DNA from: Paraburkholderia gardini
GTDB lineage: Bacteria > Pseudomonadota > Gammaproteobacteria > Burkholderiales > Burkholderiaceae
NCBI RefSeq assembly: GCF_907164575.1
Contig: NZ_CAJQYY010000023.1
Coordinates: 1-64,000 of the forward strand
Direction: 5' to 3'
DNA length: 64,000 nucleotides
A program made the translations under genes and the position numbers. The stretch's first letter is position 1; the number at the start of each line of letters is the position of its first letter. Shown piece by piece: positions 16,449-26,270 of this stretch. The notes below the pieces were generated by a model, which was given only the letters and a program-made list of their open reading frames with translations, searched no databases and was not told the origin of the DNA.

Positions 16449-19447
16449 GCCAGAAAGACCGACTGCCCGCCGGCGGGCGCATCAACCGCGCGATCGTGCT
16501 GAACTTCACGTTCAACGGCCGCACGTATCAGGGTTTTCAGGGCGACACGCTGGCTTCCGCGCTGCTCGCGAACGGCGTGCACTTCGTCGCGCGTAGCTGG
16601 AAATATCACCGGCCGCGCGGCATCGTCACGGCGGGCGTCGAAGAGCCGAACGCAATCGTACAACTCGAAACCGGTGCTTACACAGTGCCGAACGCGCGTG
16701 CCACCGAAGTCGAGCTGTATCAGGGGCTCGTCGCGACCAGCGTGAACGCGAAGCCGAGCATCGAGAAAGACCACATGGCGGTCACCCAGAAGTTCGCACG
16801 GTTCATCCCGGCGGGCTTCTACTACAAGACGTTCATGTGGCCGCGCAGATTCTGGCCCAGGTATGAGGAAGCGATTCGCGACGCGGCCGGGCTCGGCACT
16901 GCGCCTCGCGAGAAGGACGCGGATCGCTACGACAAGTGCTTCGCGCATTGCGACGTGCTGGTGATCGGCGCCGGCCCGACCGGCCTGGCGGCCGCGCATG
17001 CGGCGGCACTTTCGGGCGCGCGCGTGACGCTGGTCGACGATCAGCCAGAACCCGGCGGCTCGCTGCTGTCGTGCCGCGCGGAGATCGACGGCAAGCCGGC
17101 GCTGCAATGGGTGCACAAGATCGAGGACGCGTTGCGGCAGATGCCGGAGGTGAAGATCTTGTGCCGCAGCACGGCATTCGGCTATCAGGACCACAACCTC
17201 GTGACCGTGACGCAGCGGCTCACCGAGCATCTGCCGGTGTCGCAACGCAAGGGCACGCGCGAGCTGATGTGGAAGATCCGCGCGAAACGCGTGATTCTCG
17301 CCACCGGTGCGCACGAACGGCCGATCGTGTTCGGCAACAACGATCTGCCGGGCGTGATGCTGGCTTCGGCGGTGTCGACGTATCTGCATCGCTATGCGGT
17401 GCTGCCGGGCCGCAATGCGGTCGTGTTCACGAACAACGACGACGGCTATCAATGTGCGCTGGACCTCAAGACGGCCGGCGCCCAGGTGACGGTGGTCGAT
17501 CCGCGCGCGGCGGAGTCGAAGGGCACGCTGCCGGCGCTGGCGCGGCGCCATGGCGTCAAGATCATGAACGGCGTGGTCGTCACGGCGGCGCACGGCAAGC
17601 TGCGCGTGGCGTCGGTCGAGCTGGCGTCGTATCCGAATGGACAGCCCGGTGCGAAGCAGGGCGATCTCCCGTGCGATCTGCTCGCGATGTCCGGCGGCTG
17701 GAGCCCGGTGCTGCACCTGTTCGCGCAGTCGGGCGGCAAGGCGCACTGGCATGACGACAAGGCCTGTTTCGTGCCAGGCAAGGCGATGCAGGCGGAAACC
17801 AGCGTCGGTGCGTGCGCGGGCGACTTCGCGCTCGGCCAGGGCATTCGCCTTGCCGTCGATGCCGGCGTCGAGGCGGCGCGCGCTGCCGGACATATCGTCG
17901 CGCGGCCGCATCCGGTGCGGGTCGCCGACACGGTCGAGGCGAAGATGCAGCCGCTGTGGCTCGTCGGCGGCCGCGAGCTCGCCGCGCGAGGCCCGAAGCA
18001 GTTCGTCGACTTCCAGAACGACGTGTCGGCGGCGGATATTTTTCTCGCCGCGCGCGAAGGCTTCGAATCGGTCGAGCACGTGAAGCGCTACACGGCAATG
18101 GGCTTCGGCACCGATCAGGGCAAGCTCGGCAACATCAACGGCATGGCGATCCTCGCGCAGGCGCTCGGCAAGACGATTCCGGAAACCGGCACGACCACCT
18201 TCCGCCCGAACTACACACCGGTCACGTTCGGCACGTTCGCCGGCCGCGAGCTCGGCGAGTTTCTCGATCCGGTGCGCAAGACGGCGGTGCACGAATGGCA
18301 CGTCGAAAACGGCGCGGCGTTCGAGGATGTCGGCAACTGGAAGCGTCCGTGGTACTACCCGAAGCCGGACGAGGATATGCACGCGGCGGTCGCGCGCGAA
18401 TCGCTCGCGGTACGCACGAGCGTCGGCATGCTCGATGCGTCCACGCTCGGCAAGATCGACATTCAGGGCCCCGATTCGGCGAAGCTGCTGAACTGGGTCT
18501 ATACGAATCCGTGGAGCAAGCTCGAGGTCGGCAAGTGCCGCTACGGTCTGATGCTCGACGAAAACGGCATGATCTTCGACGACGGCGTCACGGTGCGCCT
18601 CGCCGACCAGCATTACATGATGACGACCACCACCGGCGGCGCGGCGCGCGTGCTCACCTGGCTCGAACGCTGGCTGCAAACCGAATGGCCGGACCTGCGC
18701 GTGCGTCTCGCATCCGTCACGGATCACTGGGCGACGTTCGCGGTGGTCGGTCCGAACAGCCGCAAGGTGTTGCAAAAGGTCTGCCACGACATCGACTTCG
18801 CGAACGCCGCGTTCCCGTTCATGAGCTATCGCGAAGGCACGGTGGCCGGTGCGGCCTCGCGCGTGATGCGGATCAGCTTCTCGGGCGAACTCGCCTATGA
18901 GGTGAACGTGCCGGCCAACGTCGGACGCGCGGTGTGGGAAGCGCTGATGGCCGCCGGCGCGGAGTTCGACATCACCCCGTACGGCACCGAAACCATGCAC
19001 GTGCTGCGCGCCGAGAAGGGCTACATCATCGTCGGTCAGGATACGGATGGCTCGATGACGCCGTACGATGTCGGCATGGGCGGACTTGTCGCGAAGTCGA
19101 AAGACTTTCTCGGCAAGCGCTCGCTCACACGAAGCGACACCGCGAAGGCCGGGCGCAAGCAACTGGTCGGGCTGCTGCCGGACGATCCGTCGTTCGTGAT
19201 CCCCGAAGGCTCGCAGATCGTCGCCGGTCCCTTCCAGGGCGACACCGCGCCGATGCTCGGTCATGTCACGTCGAGCTATTACAGCCCGATCCTGAAGCGC
19301 TCGATTGCGATGGCGGTAGTGAAGGGCGGACTCGACAGGATCGGCGAAACCGTCACGATTCCGCTTGCGAACGGCAGGCAGATCGCGGCCAGCATCACCA
19401 GTTCGGTGTTCTACGATAGCGAAGGAGCACGTCAACATGTGGAATGA
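16445..19447 (+). CDS. soxA: Sarcosine oxidase alpha subunit
   Basis: 1000 residues from the ATG at 16445 that overlaps the soxD stop; a 94-codon upstream in-frame extension lies inside soxD and is rejected. Domains in order: a ferredoxin-like Fer2_4 segment (residues 10-95, WKYHRPRGIVTAGVEEP), a pyridine-nucleotide/FAD domain from about 170 (VLVIGAGPTGLAAAHAAALS) to about 590, and a GcvT-type aminomethyltransferase domain (about 605-990) that binds tetrahydrofolate and captures formaldehyde as 5,10-methylene-THF. It is the large cytoplasmic subunit of the heterotetramer. The domain content and length match the family, with no frameshift seen. Confidence 0.96.
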   Translation: MSQKDRLPAGGRINRAIVLNFTFNGRTYQGFQGDTLASALLANGVHFVARSWKYHRPRGIVTAGVEEPNAIVQLETGAYTVPNARATEVELYQGLVATSVNAKPSIEKDHMAVTQKFARFIPAGFYYKTFMWPRRFWPRYEEAIRDAAGLGTAPREKDADRYDKCFAHCDVLVIGAGPTGLAAAHAAALSGARVTLVDDQPEPGGSLLSCRAEIDGKPALQWVHKIEDALRQMPEVKILCRSTAFGYQDHNLVTVTQRLTEHLPVSQRKGTRELMWKIRAKRVILATGAHERPIVFGNNDLPGVMLASAVSTYLHRYAVLPGRNAVVFTNNDDGYQCALDLKTAGAQVTVVDPRAAESKGTLPALARRHGVKIMNGVVVTAAHGKLRVASVELASYPNGQPGAKQGDLPCDLLAMSGGWSPVLHLFAQSGGKAHWHDDKACFVPGKAMQAETSVGACAGDFALGQGIRLAVDAGVEAARAAGHIVARPHPVRVADTVEAKMQPLWLVGGRELAARGPKQFVDFQNDVSAADIFLAAREGFESVEHVKRYTAMGFGTDQGKLGNINGMAILAQALGKTIPETGTTTFRPNYTPVTFGTFAGRELGEFLDPVRKTAVHEWHVENGAAFEDVGNWKRPWYYPKPDEDMHAAVARESLAVRTSVGMLDASTLGKIDIQGPDSAKLLNWVYTNPWSKLEVGKCRYGLMLDENGMIFDDGVTVRLADQHYMMTTTTGGAARVLTWLERWLQTEWPDLRVRLASVTDHWATFAVVGPNSRKVLQKVCHDIDFANAAFPFMSYREGTVAGAASRVMRISFSGELAYEVNVPANVGRAVWEALMAAGAEFDITPYGTETMHVLRAEKGYIIVGQDTDGSMTPYDVGMGGLVAKSKDFLGKRSLTRSDTAKAGRKQLVGLLPDDPSFVIPEGSQIVAGPFQGDTAPMLGHVTSSYYSPILKRSIAMAVVKGGLDRIGETVTIPLANGRQIAASITSSVFYDSEGARQHVE

Positions 19448-20093
19448 AACAACAGGGAGACCGTCGATGGTCGATCGCGCTGTCGGCAGGCAAACCGGTG
19501 TGTGGCAGGAGTCTCCGCTGGTCGGCGTGGACGCGTTGCTGAAGAAGCATCAGGCAACGGCATCGTCCGCGTTTCGCCTGAGCGAGCGGCCGTTTCTGGA
19601 ACTGGTGAACGTGCGGGGCGATACCCGCGACGCCGCGTTCATGCGCGCAGTGGAAAGCGTGCTCGGCTGCCGGCCGCCGGAAAAACCCAACACGACGGCG
19701 CAAGGCAACGGTTACGACGTGCTGTGGCTGGGCCCCGACGAGTGGCTGGTACGCTCGGCCACGGCGCACGACGCCACGCGTAGCGCGCCGCTGCTGGCGA
19801 AACTCGGCGCCGCGTTTGCGGGCCTGTTCGCGTCGGTGGCGGATATCGGCAGCGGCTATACCGTGCTCGACATCAGCGGCACGCGTACGCGTGACGTGCT
19901 GGCGCGCGGCTGCCCGCTCGATCTGCATCCGCAGTTGTTCGCCGTCGGACAGTGCGCGCAAAGCCACTATTTCAAGGCGTCGATCACGCTGTTGCCCACC
20001 GGGCCGGATAGCTTCGACATCGTTGTGCGCCGCAGCTTCGCGGACTATTTCGTGAAGATCATGCTCGACGCGGCCGACCCGCTGATGTCGTGA
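19437..20093 (+). CDS. soxG: Sarcosine oxidase gamma subunit
   Basis: 218 residues from the ATG at 19437, overlapping the soxA end by 11 bases; a later Met at 19467 is a possible alternative. The sequence shows the SoxG pattern (SPLVGVDALL, FLELVNVRGD, NGYDVLWLGPDEWLV, FASVADIGSGYTVLDISG). SoxG is a small GcvT-fold relative that packs against SoxA and helps assembly of the cofactor-loaded complex. Last gene of the soxBDAG block. Confidence 0.92.
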   Translation: MWNETTGRPSMVDRAVGRQTGVWQESPLVGVDALLKKHQATASSAFRLSERPFLELVNVRGDTRDAAFMRAVESVLGCRPPEKPNTTAQGNGYDVLWLGPDEWLVRSATAHDATRSAPLLAKLGAAFAGLFASVADIGSGYTVLDISGTRTRDVLARGCPLDLHPQLFAVGQCAQSHYFKASITLLPTGPDSFDIVVRRSFADYFVKIMLDAADPLMS

Positions 20094-20154
20094 TGCGCCG
20101 CGAGCGGTGCCGCGCCGCATCGCTCGCTTCGCACTTTTCCTGTCTGTGACCGAC

Positions 20155-20418
20155 ATGACGTCGACACGTCTGGCCACCGCGCGCCTCACCGAGCGCGCGT
20201 GCCATCAGGGCGATGCACACGCCGCGCTCGCGTTGCTCGATCAGAGCATCGTGTTGCGGCACCGGCGGATCGCGCTGATCCGTTATCTGCTCGCGCAACA
20301 ACTCGGCGCCGAACTGCAGCCGCGACATCACGACTACGTGCGCAAGATCGCCGCACGGCTGAGCGCGCAGGCGCTCGCGCGCATTGCCGGCGCCGCGCGC
20401 GCACGGCTGCGGCCGTAG
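20155..20418 (+). CDS. Small hypothetical protein between soxG and fdhA
   Basis: 87 residues if started at the ATG at 20155 (MTSTRLATARLTERACHQGD); a GTG at 20107 in the same frame would add 16 residues. It is rich in Ala, Arg, Leu and His, predicted helical, with no signal peptide or membrane segment and no family I recognise. It lies on the same strand 60 bases after soxG and might be cotranscribed. No strong ribosome-binding site is visible, so it may not be a true gene. Confidence 0.35.
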   Translation: MTSTRLATARLTERACHQGDAHAALALLDQSIVLRHRRIALIRYLLAQQLGAELQPRHHDYVRKIAARLSAQALARIAGAARARLRP

Positions 20419-20461
20419 CGCCCGCTTTTGGCTCTGCGCGCCTGGGCGATTGCACCGCGCA

Positions 20462-20494
20462 TGTCGGTTCCGGCCAAACGGGTGTCGCGTTCGG
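20462..20494 (+). promoter_or_regulatory. Tandem TGTCG half-sites, 21-bp period, upstream of fdhA
   Basis: TGTCGGTTCCGG starts at 20462 and TGTCGCGTTCGG at 20483; 8 of 12 positions match and the period is again exactly 21 bases. The pair lies about 105-125 bases before the fdhA ATG, the same distance class as the proV pair. Candidate binding site for a GlxA/GbdR-type activator. Confidence 0.42.
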
Positions 20495-20585
20495 GTCATG
20501 TCCTTTGTTTGCGAGGGCGTTACGCTCGTTAGACGGCGCGTGACTTCGAACCGGCGCGCCGCTCACAAGACATGGAGACAGGCAA

Positions 20586-21785
20586 ATGAGCAGCAATCGC
20601 GGCGTCGTGTATCTCGGGCAGGGCAAGGTGGAAGTGCAGTCGATCGACTATCCGAAGATGGTCGATCCGCGTGGCCGTGCAATCGGCCACGGCGTGATCC
20701 TGAAAGTGGTGAGCACGAATATCTGCGGCTCCGACCAGCACATGGTGCGCGGCCGCACCACGGCTGAAGTCGGCCTCGTGCTGGGTCACGAGATCACCGG
20801 TGAGGTGATCGAAACCGGCCGCGACGTGGAAACCCTGAAAATCGGCGATCTCGTCTCCGTGCCGTTCAACGTCGCGTGCGGTCGTTGCCCGACCTGCAAG
20901 GCCCAGCATACCGGTGTATGCCTGAACGTGAATCCGTCGCGCGCGGGCGGCGCTTATGGCTACGTGGACATGGGCGGCTGGATCGGCGGCCAGGCCGAGT
21001 ACGTGATGGTGCCGTACGCCGACTTCAATCTGCTCAAATTCCCCGACCGCGCGCAGGCGATGTCGAAGATCCGCGATCTGACCTGCCTGTCCGACATTCT
21101 GCCGACCGGCTATCACGGCGCGGTGATGGCCGGCGTGAAGCCCGGCGCGACCGTCTACATTGCCGGCGCCGGCCCCGTCGGGATGGCGGCGGCGGCTTCG
21201 GCGCGCCTGCTGGGCGCGGCCTGCACGATCGTCGGCGACATGAACGAAGCGCGGCTCGCGCATGCGCGCAAGATGGGTTTCCAGACCATCGACCTGTCGA
21301 GAGACGCCACGCTCGGCGAGCAGATCGAGCAGATTCTCGGCAGGCCCGAAGTGGATTGCGCGGTGGACTGCGTCGGCTTCGAGGCGCACGGCCACGGCAG
21401 CAGCGGCCAGCATGAAGAGGCGCCCGCCACGGTGCTCAATTCGCTGATGGAAATCACCCGGGCCGCGGGCGCGATCGGCATTCCGGGGCTCTATGTGACG
21501 GACGATCCGGGTTCTGCCGATGCCGCCGCGCGCAAGGGCAGCCTCAGCATTCGCCTCGGACTCGGCTGGGCCAAGTCGCACTCGTTCCATACGGGGCAGA
21601 CGCCGGTGATGAAGTACAACCATAACCTGATGCAGGCGATCCTGTGGGACCGTCTGCCGATCGCGGACATCGTGAACGTGACGGTCGTGTCGCTGGATGA
21701 CGCGCCGGAAGGCTACCGTCAGTTCGACGGAGGCGCACCGAAGAAGTTTGTCCTCGATCCGCACGGTTTGCTGAAAGCGGCCTGA
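20586..21785 (+). CDS. fdhA: Glutathione-independent formaldehyde dehydrogenase
   Basis: 399 residues, the standard length of the Pseudomonas putida-type zinc dehydrogenase. Catalytic zinc ligands are in NICGSDQHMVRGRT and LGHEITGEV. The structural-zinc loop is CGRCPTCKAQHTGVC, and the NAD-binding motif is GAGPVGMAAAASARLLG. It oxidises formaldehyde to formate with tightly bound NAD. Its place beside soxBDAG fits removal of formaldehyde released by demethylation of betaine, dimethylglycine and sarcosine. An AGACAGGCAA-type weak ribosome-binding site precedes the ATG. A rho-independent terminator-like hairpin follows. Confidence 0.95.
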   Translation: MSSNRGVVYLGQGKVEVQSIDYPKMVDPRGRAIGHGVILKVVSTNICGSDQHMVRGRTTAEVGLVLGHEITGEVIETGRDVETLKIGDLVSVPFNVACGRCPTCKAQHTGVCLNVNPSRAGGAYGYVDMGGWIGGQAEYVMVPYADFNLLKFPDRAQAMSKIRDLTCLSDILPTGYHGAVMAGVKPGATVYIAGAGPVGMAAAASARLLGAACTIVGDMNEARLAHARKMGFQTIDLSRDATLGEQIEQILGRPEVDCAVDCVGFEAHGHGSSGQHEEAPATVLNSLMEITRAAGAIGIPGLYVTDDPGSADAAARKGSLSIRLGLGWAKSHSFHTGQTPVMKYNHNLMQAILWDRLPIADIVNVTVVSLDDAPEGYRQFDGGAPKKFVLDPHGLLKAA

Positions 21786-21855
21786 CGCAGAGGCGCTTTG
21801 CTTCTGGCCGGGTTCTGGCTTTCATTCGAACCTGCTCGACTCGATAAACCACGCA

Positions 21856-21896
21856 CGCGTTGAACGGAAAACCGTTTAACGCGCGCGTCGTTTTTT
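21856..21896 (+). terminator. Terminator hairpin after fdhA
   Basis: Arms at 21856-21867 (CGCGTTGAACGG) and 21872-21883 pair around an AAAA loop with a single G-U pair. A run of six T follows at 21891-21896 after a short GC spacer. It separates fdhA from the convergent GlxA-type regulator gene. Confidence 0.6.
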
Positions 21897-21930
21897 CAGG
21901 CTGGACAGGCCCGCGTTCCGCGTAGCAGTG

Positions 21931-22926
21931 TCAGGCCAGCATCGCCGGCGCGGCGGCGAGCGATGGCGCCTGCTTGCGCCGCTCGCTCGTCGGCGCGGTG
22001 CCGAAGGCGTCGCGATAGCTCTTCGAGAAGTGGCACGCCGACTGGAAGCCGCAGGCCATCGTGATGTGCATGATCGACATGTCGGTCTGCAACAGCAACT
22101 CACGCGCGCGCCGCAGGCGCAGCGTCAGATAGTAATGTGTGGGCGTCATCCCGAGATGCTCGCGGAACAGGCGCTGCAACTGCCGTTGCGACATGCCCGC
22201 GAGCCGTGCGAGTTCTTCGCGCGACAGCGGCTCTTCGATGTTGTTCTCCATCAGCGCGATCACTTCGAAGAGCGACTTGTTGGCCGAGCCGAGCCGCGCG
22301 ACCAGCGGCATCTTCTGCTGCGCGCTGGTATCGCGCACATGTTCGACGATGAACTGCTCGGCGATCTGCGTGACCCGCGCGGTGCCCACGCGCGGCGCGA
22401 TCAGGTTCAGCATCATGTCGAGCGGCGCGACGCCGCCGGTGCAGGTGACGCGATCGCGGTCGATCACGAACAGTTCTTTCAGAAAGCGCGTGTCGGGAAA
22501 CTCTTCCTTGAGCGCCGACATGTTCTCCCAGTGAATCGCGCACGCGTAGCCGCCCAGCAAACCGGCGCGCGCCAGTGCATACGTGCCCGTGCACAGGCTG
22601 CCGAGCACGCAGCCCATGCGGGCAAAGCGGCGCAACGCAAAGAGGTGTGCGGGCGTGGTGGCGCGCTGCACGTCGATGCCGCCGACCACGAACACGATAT
22701 CCGGCTGGCCGACGCATTCGACCGGCCCGGTGTCGACCGACAGCCCGTTACTCGCCATCACCGGCCCGCCTTCGGGGCTCACGATCGACCAGCGATAAAG
22801 CGTTTGCCCCGTCAGATAGTTCGCCATGCGCAGGACTTCGATGGCGTTGGTGAACGCGATCATCGTGAAGTTGGGCACCGGCATGAATGCGAAATGCGAC
22901 AGCGACGCCGTGCGATCGGTGGACAT
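21931..22926 (-). CDS. GlxA-type AraC-family regulator, GbdR/SouR-like
   Basis: 331 residues. The DJ-1/PfpI sensor domain opens with FAFMPVPNFTMIAFTNAIEV and carries GSLCTGTYALARAGLLGG at the elbow. The AraC domain includes EPLSREELARLAGMSQRQLQ and ITMACGFQSACHFSKSYRDA. It is strikingly close to the regulator at 10974 (shared pattern of NF-MIAFT-A-EVLRMANY and THYYLTLRLR-ARELL). Placed next to glyA and the dgc/gbc genes, it is the best candidate here for the dimethylglycine- or sarcosine-responsive activator. Which Pseudomonas regulator (GbdR or SouR) it corresponds to cannot be settled without a tree. Confidence 0.85.
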   Translation of the reverse strand: MSTDRTASLSHFAFMPVPNFTMIAFTNAIEVLRMANYLTGQTLYRWSIVSPEGGPVMASNGLSVDTGPVECVGQPDIVFVVGGIDVQRATTPAHLFALRRFARMGCVLGSLCTGTYALARAGLLGGYACAIHWENMSALKEEFPDTRFLKELFVIDRDRVTCTGGVAPLDMMLNLIAPRVGTARVTQIAEQFIVEHVRDTSAQQKMPLVARLGSANKSLFEVIALMENNIEEPLSREELARLAGMSQRQLQRLFREHLGMTPTHYYLTLRLRRARELLLQTDMSIMHITMACGFQSACHFSKSYRDAFGTAPTSERRKQAPSLAAAPAMLA

Positions 22927-23361
22927 GGGGGGAATGATTCCTTCGAATCTGTAATGTCGCGTCGCCGTGGGGAAGTGGCGACTCCTGTGATTCTGAGGAC
23001 CAGGGCAACTGCCGTGCCATCAGGCTAAACCCTTGTTTTCGCGTGGAAACGTGCCCGTGACGTCGGGCAGGCAGCACCACGACGGCGCTGCCGCCGCACC
23101 GGTGCGCACCTGAACCGCGCGTGACGGTCAGTTGCGGTGCAACATCGGCCCGGCCGTTCGAAAACCGGCTGCGGAGACGCCGATAGCGACTTGTCGAAAA
23201 AGGTCGTGCATGGCGGAAAAGGTAAAGAACGCGTCTGAATTCATAAATTGGCGCGCGAGCCGAACGTCAAGAATAGAAGCCATGCAGACGGGTTGCGGCA
23301 GCGTTTCAAGGCGTCTTCCGGCACGCGTCAACGGCTTGTTTCCTGAACTCACGGACCTTCC
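22927..23361. other. Divergent promoter region between GlxA-type regulator and glyA
   Basis: About 435 bases with no convincing gene. A weak member of the 21-bp repeat class is present: TGTCGCG at 22955 and TGGCGAC at 22976, immediately upstream of the regulator. Nearer glyA, TGTCGAAAAAGG at 23192 and TGGCGGAAAAGG at 23211 agree at 10 of 12 positions but are spaced 19, not 21, bases apart. No riboswitch-like fold recognised. Confidence 0.35.
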
Positions 23362-24636
<1,275 letters not shown>

Positions 24637-24654
24637 GCACGCCCGGAGCACACG

Positions 24655-25626
24655 ATGAGCACTCTGCACGACAACAGCATCATCATCGACGGTCTGAACA
24701 TTTCGAAGTTCGAGCGTTCGGTGTTCGAGGATATGCGCAAGGGCGGCGTGACGGCAGTGAACTGCACGGTGTCCGTCTGGGAAAGCTTCCAGAAGACCGT
24801 CGACAACATCGCGGAAATGAAGCAGCAAATCCGCGAATACGGCGAGATCCTGACGCTCGTGCGCACCACGGACGATATCCATCGCGCGAAGAAAGAGAAC
24901 AAGACCGGCATCATCTTCGGCTTCCAGAACGCGCACGCATTCGAGGACAACCTCGGCTATATCGAGGCGTTCAAGGACCTCGGCGTGAACGTGGTCCAGC
25001 TTTGCTACAACACGCAGAACCTGGTGGGCACGGGCTGTTATGAACGCGACGGCGGCCTCTCGGGCTATGGCCGCGAAGTGATTCAGGAGATGAACCGCGT
25101 CGGCATCATGGTCGATCTGTCGCATGTGGGCGGCAAGACCTCATCCGAAGCGATTGCCGTTTCGAACAAACCGGTGTGCTACTCCCATTGCTGCCCGTCG
25201 GGCCTGAAAGAGCATCCGCGCAACAAGAGCGACGAACAGCTGAAAGAGATCGCGGACGCAGGCGGCTTTGTCGGCGTGACGATGTTCGCGCCGTTCCTGA
25301 AGCGCGGCCCCGATGCGACCGTCGAAGACTATATCGAGGCGATCGAATACGTGGTGAACCTGATCGGCGAGGATCAGGTGGGCATCGGCACGGACTTCAC
25401 GCAGGGCTACAGCACCGAATTCTTCGACTGGATCACGCATGACAAAGGCCGTTATCGCCAGCTGACGAACTTCGGCAAGGTGGTGAATCCGGAAGGCATC
25501 CGCACGATCGGCGAGTTTCCGAACCTGACCGCCGCGATGGAGCGCGCCGGATGGAGCGAGACCCGCATCAGGAAAATCATGGGCGAAAACTGGGTGCGGG
25601 TGTTCGGCGAAGTGTGGAAGGTCTGA
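24655..25626 (+). CDS. Membrane-dipeptidase family (M19) metallohydrolase
   Basis: 323 residues of the renal-dipeptidase-like TIM-barrel family, 18 bases after glyA. Visible features are the DGLNISKFER start, VDLSHVGGKT, YSHCCPSGLKEHPRNKSDEQ (metal-binding His region plus conserved NK.D segment) and GIGTDFTQG. There is no signal peptide, so it is probably cytoplasmic. A homologue occupies the same position in the Pseudomonas dimethylglycine operon, but its substrate in betaine catabolism is not established. It may cleave a glycine-type amide or dipeptide. Confidence 0.85.
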   Translation: MSTLHDNSIIIDGLNISKFERSVFEDMRKGGVTAVNCTVSVWESFQKTVDNIAEMKQQIREYGEILTLVRTTDDIHRAKKENKTGIIFGFQNAHAFEDNLGYIEAFKDLGVNVVQLCYNTQNLVGTGCYERDGGLSGYGREVIQEMNRVGIMVDLSHVGGKTSSEAIAVSNKPVCYSHCCPSGLKEHPRNKSDEQLKEIADAGGFVGVTMFAPFLKRGPDATVEDYIEAIEYVVNLIGEDQVGIGTDFTQGYSTEFFDWITHDKGRYRQLTNFGKVVNPEGIRTIGEFPNLTAAMERAGWSETRIRKIMGENWVRVFGEVWKV

Positions 25627-25672
25627 TTTCCACCCGCTCACAAAACCGCCCACACAACAACGGAGTCTCCAC

Positions 25673-26209
25673 ATGCAACCTCAACTGCCGATCGATGTCG
25701 ATCCGGACACCGGCGTCTGGACCACCGACGCGCTGCCGATGCTGTACGTGCCGCGCCATTTCTTCACGAACAACCATACCGCTGTTGAAGAAGCGCTCGG
25801 CCGCGACACGTATGCCGGGATCCTGTATACGGCGGGTTACAGGTCCGCGTATTTCTGGTGCGACAAGGAAGCGAAGCAGCACGGCATCGCCGGCATGGCG
25901 GTGTTCGAGCACTACCTGAAGCGTCTGTCGCAACGCGGCTGGGGTCTCTTCAGGATCGCCGAAGCCGATCCGTCCAGCTCGCATGCGCGCATCGAACTGC
26001 ATCACTCGTCGTTCGTGCTCGCGCAGCCGGGCAAGGAGGGCAAGCTTTGCTACATGTTCGCCGGCTGGTTCGCGGGCGCGCTGGACTGGGTCAACGATAC
26101 GGCGCCGGATCCGGCACGCAAGGGTCCACCGTCATATTCGAAAGAAGTGCAATGCGCGGCCGAAGGCCACGATCACTGCGTCTTCGAAGTGTCGCCGCTG
26201 ACGTCGTAA
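25673..26209 (+). CDS. DUF5943/V4R-domain protein of the dgc operon
   Basis: 178 residues. The C-terminal half ends with KEVQCAAEGHDHCVFEVSPL, the Cys-x-x-x-Gly-x-x-x-Cys-x-F pattern typical of V4R (4-vinyl-reductase-like) small-molecule-binding domains. The N-terminal half (LYVPRHFFTNNHTAVEEALG) is conserved in operon homologues. No catalytic motif is recognised. It sits between the dipeptidase and dgcA and is known only by context with dimethylglycine catabolism. It may sense or shuttle a pathway intermediate or assist flavoprotein assembly (inference). Confidence 0.75.
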   Translation: MQPQLPIDVDPDTGVWTTDALPMLYVPRHFFTNNHTAVEEALGRDTYAGILYTAGYRSAYFWCDKEAKQHGIAGMAVFEHYLKRLSQRGWGLFRIAEADPSSSHARIELHHSSFVLAQPGKEGKLCYMFAGWFAGALDWVNDTAPDPARKGPPSYSKEVQCAAEGHDHCVFEVSPLTS

Positions 26210-26270
26210 CCGCAGACGAAAACGCGCGCGTACTAGCGCAACAAGCCTGTTTATTCCGAGGTCGATCGCG

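Noticed and set aside
16388..19438. 1016-codon open frame antisense to soxA
   Set aside because: It mirrors soxA, is dominated by Arg, His and Ala, and shows no domain pattern. Long antisense frames are expected in GC-rich coding DNA.
23192..23222. TGTCGAAAAAGG and TGGCGGAAAAGG upstream of glyA as another operator pair
   Set aside because: Sequence match is good, but the period is 19 rather than 21 bases, so it was not counted with the main set.
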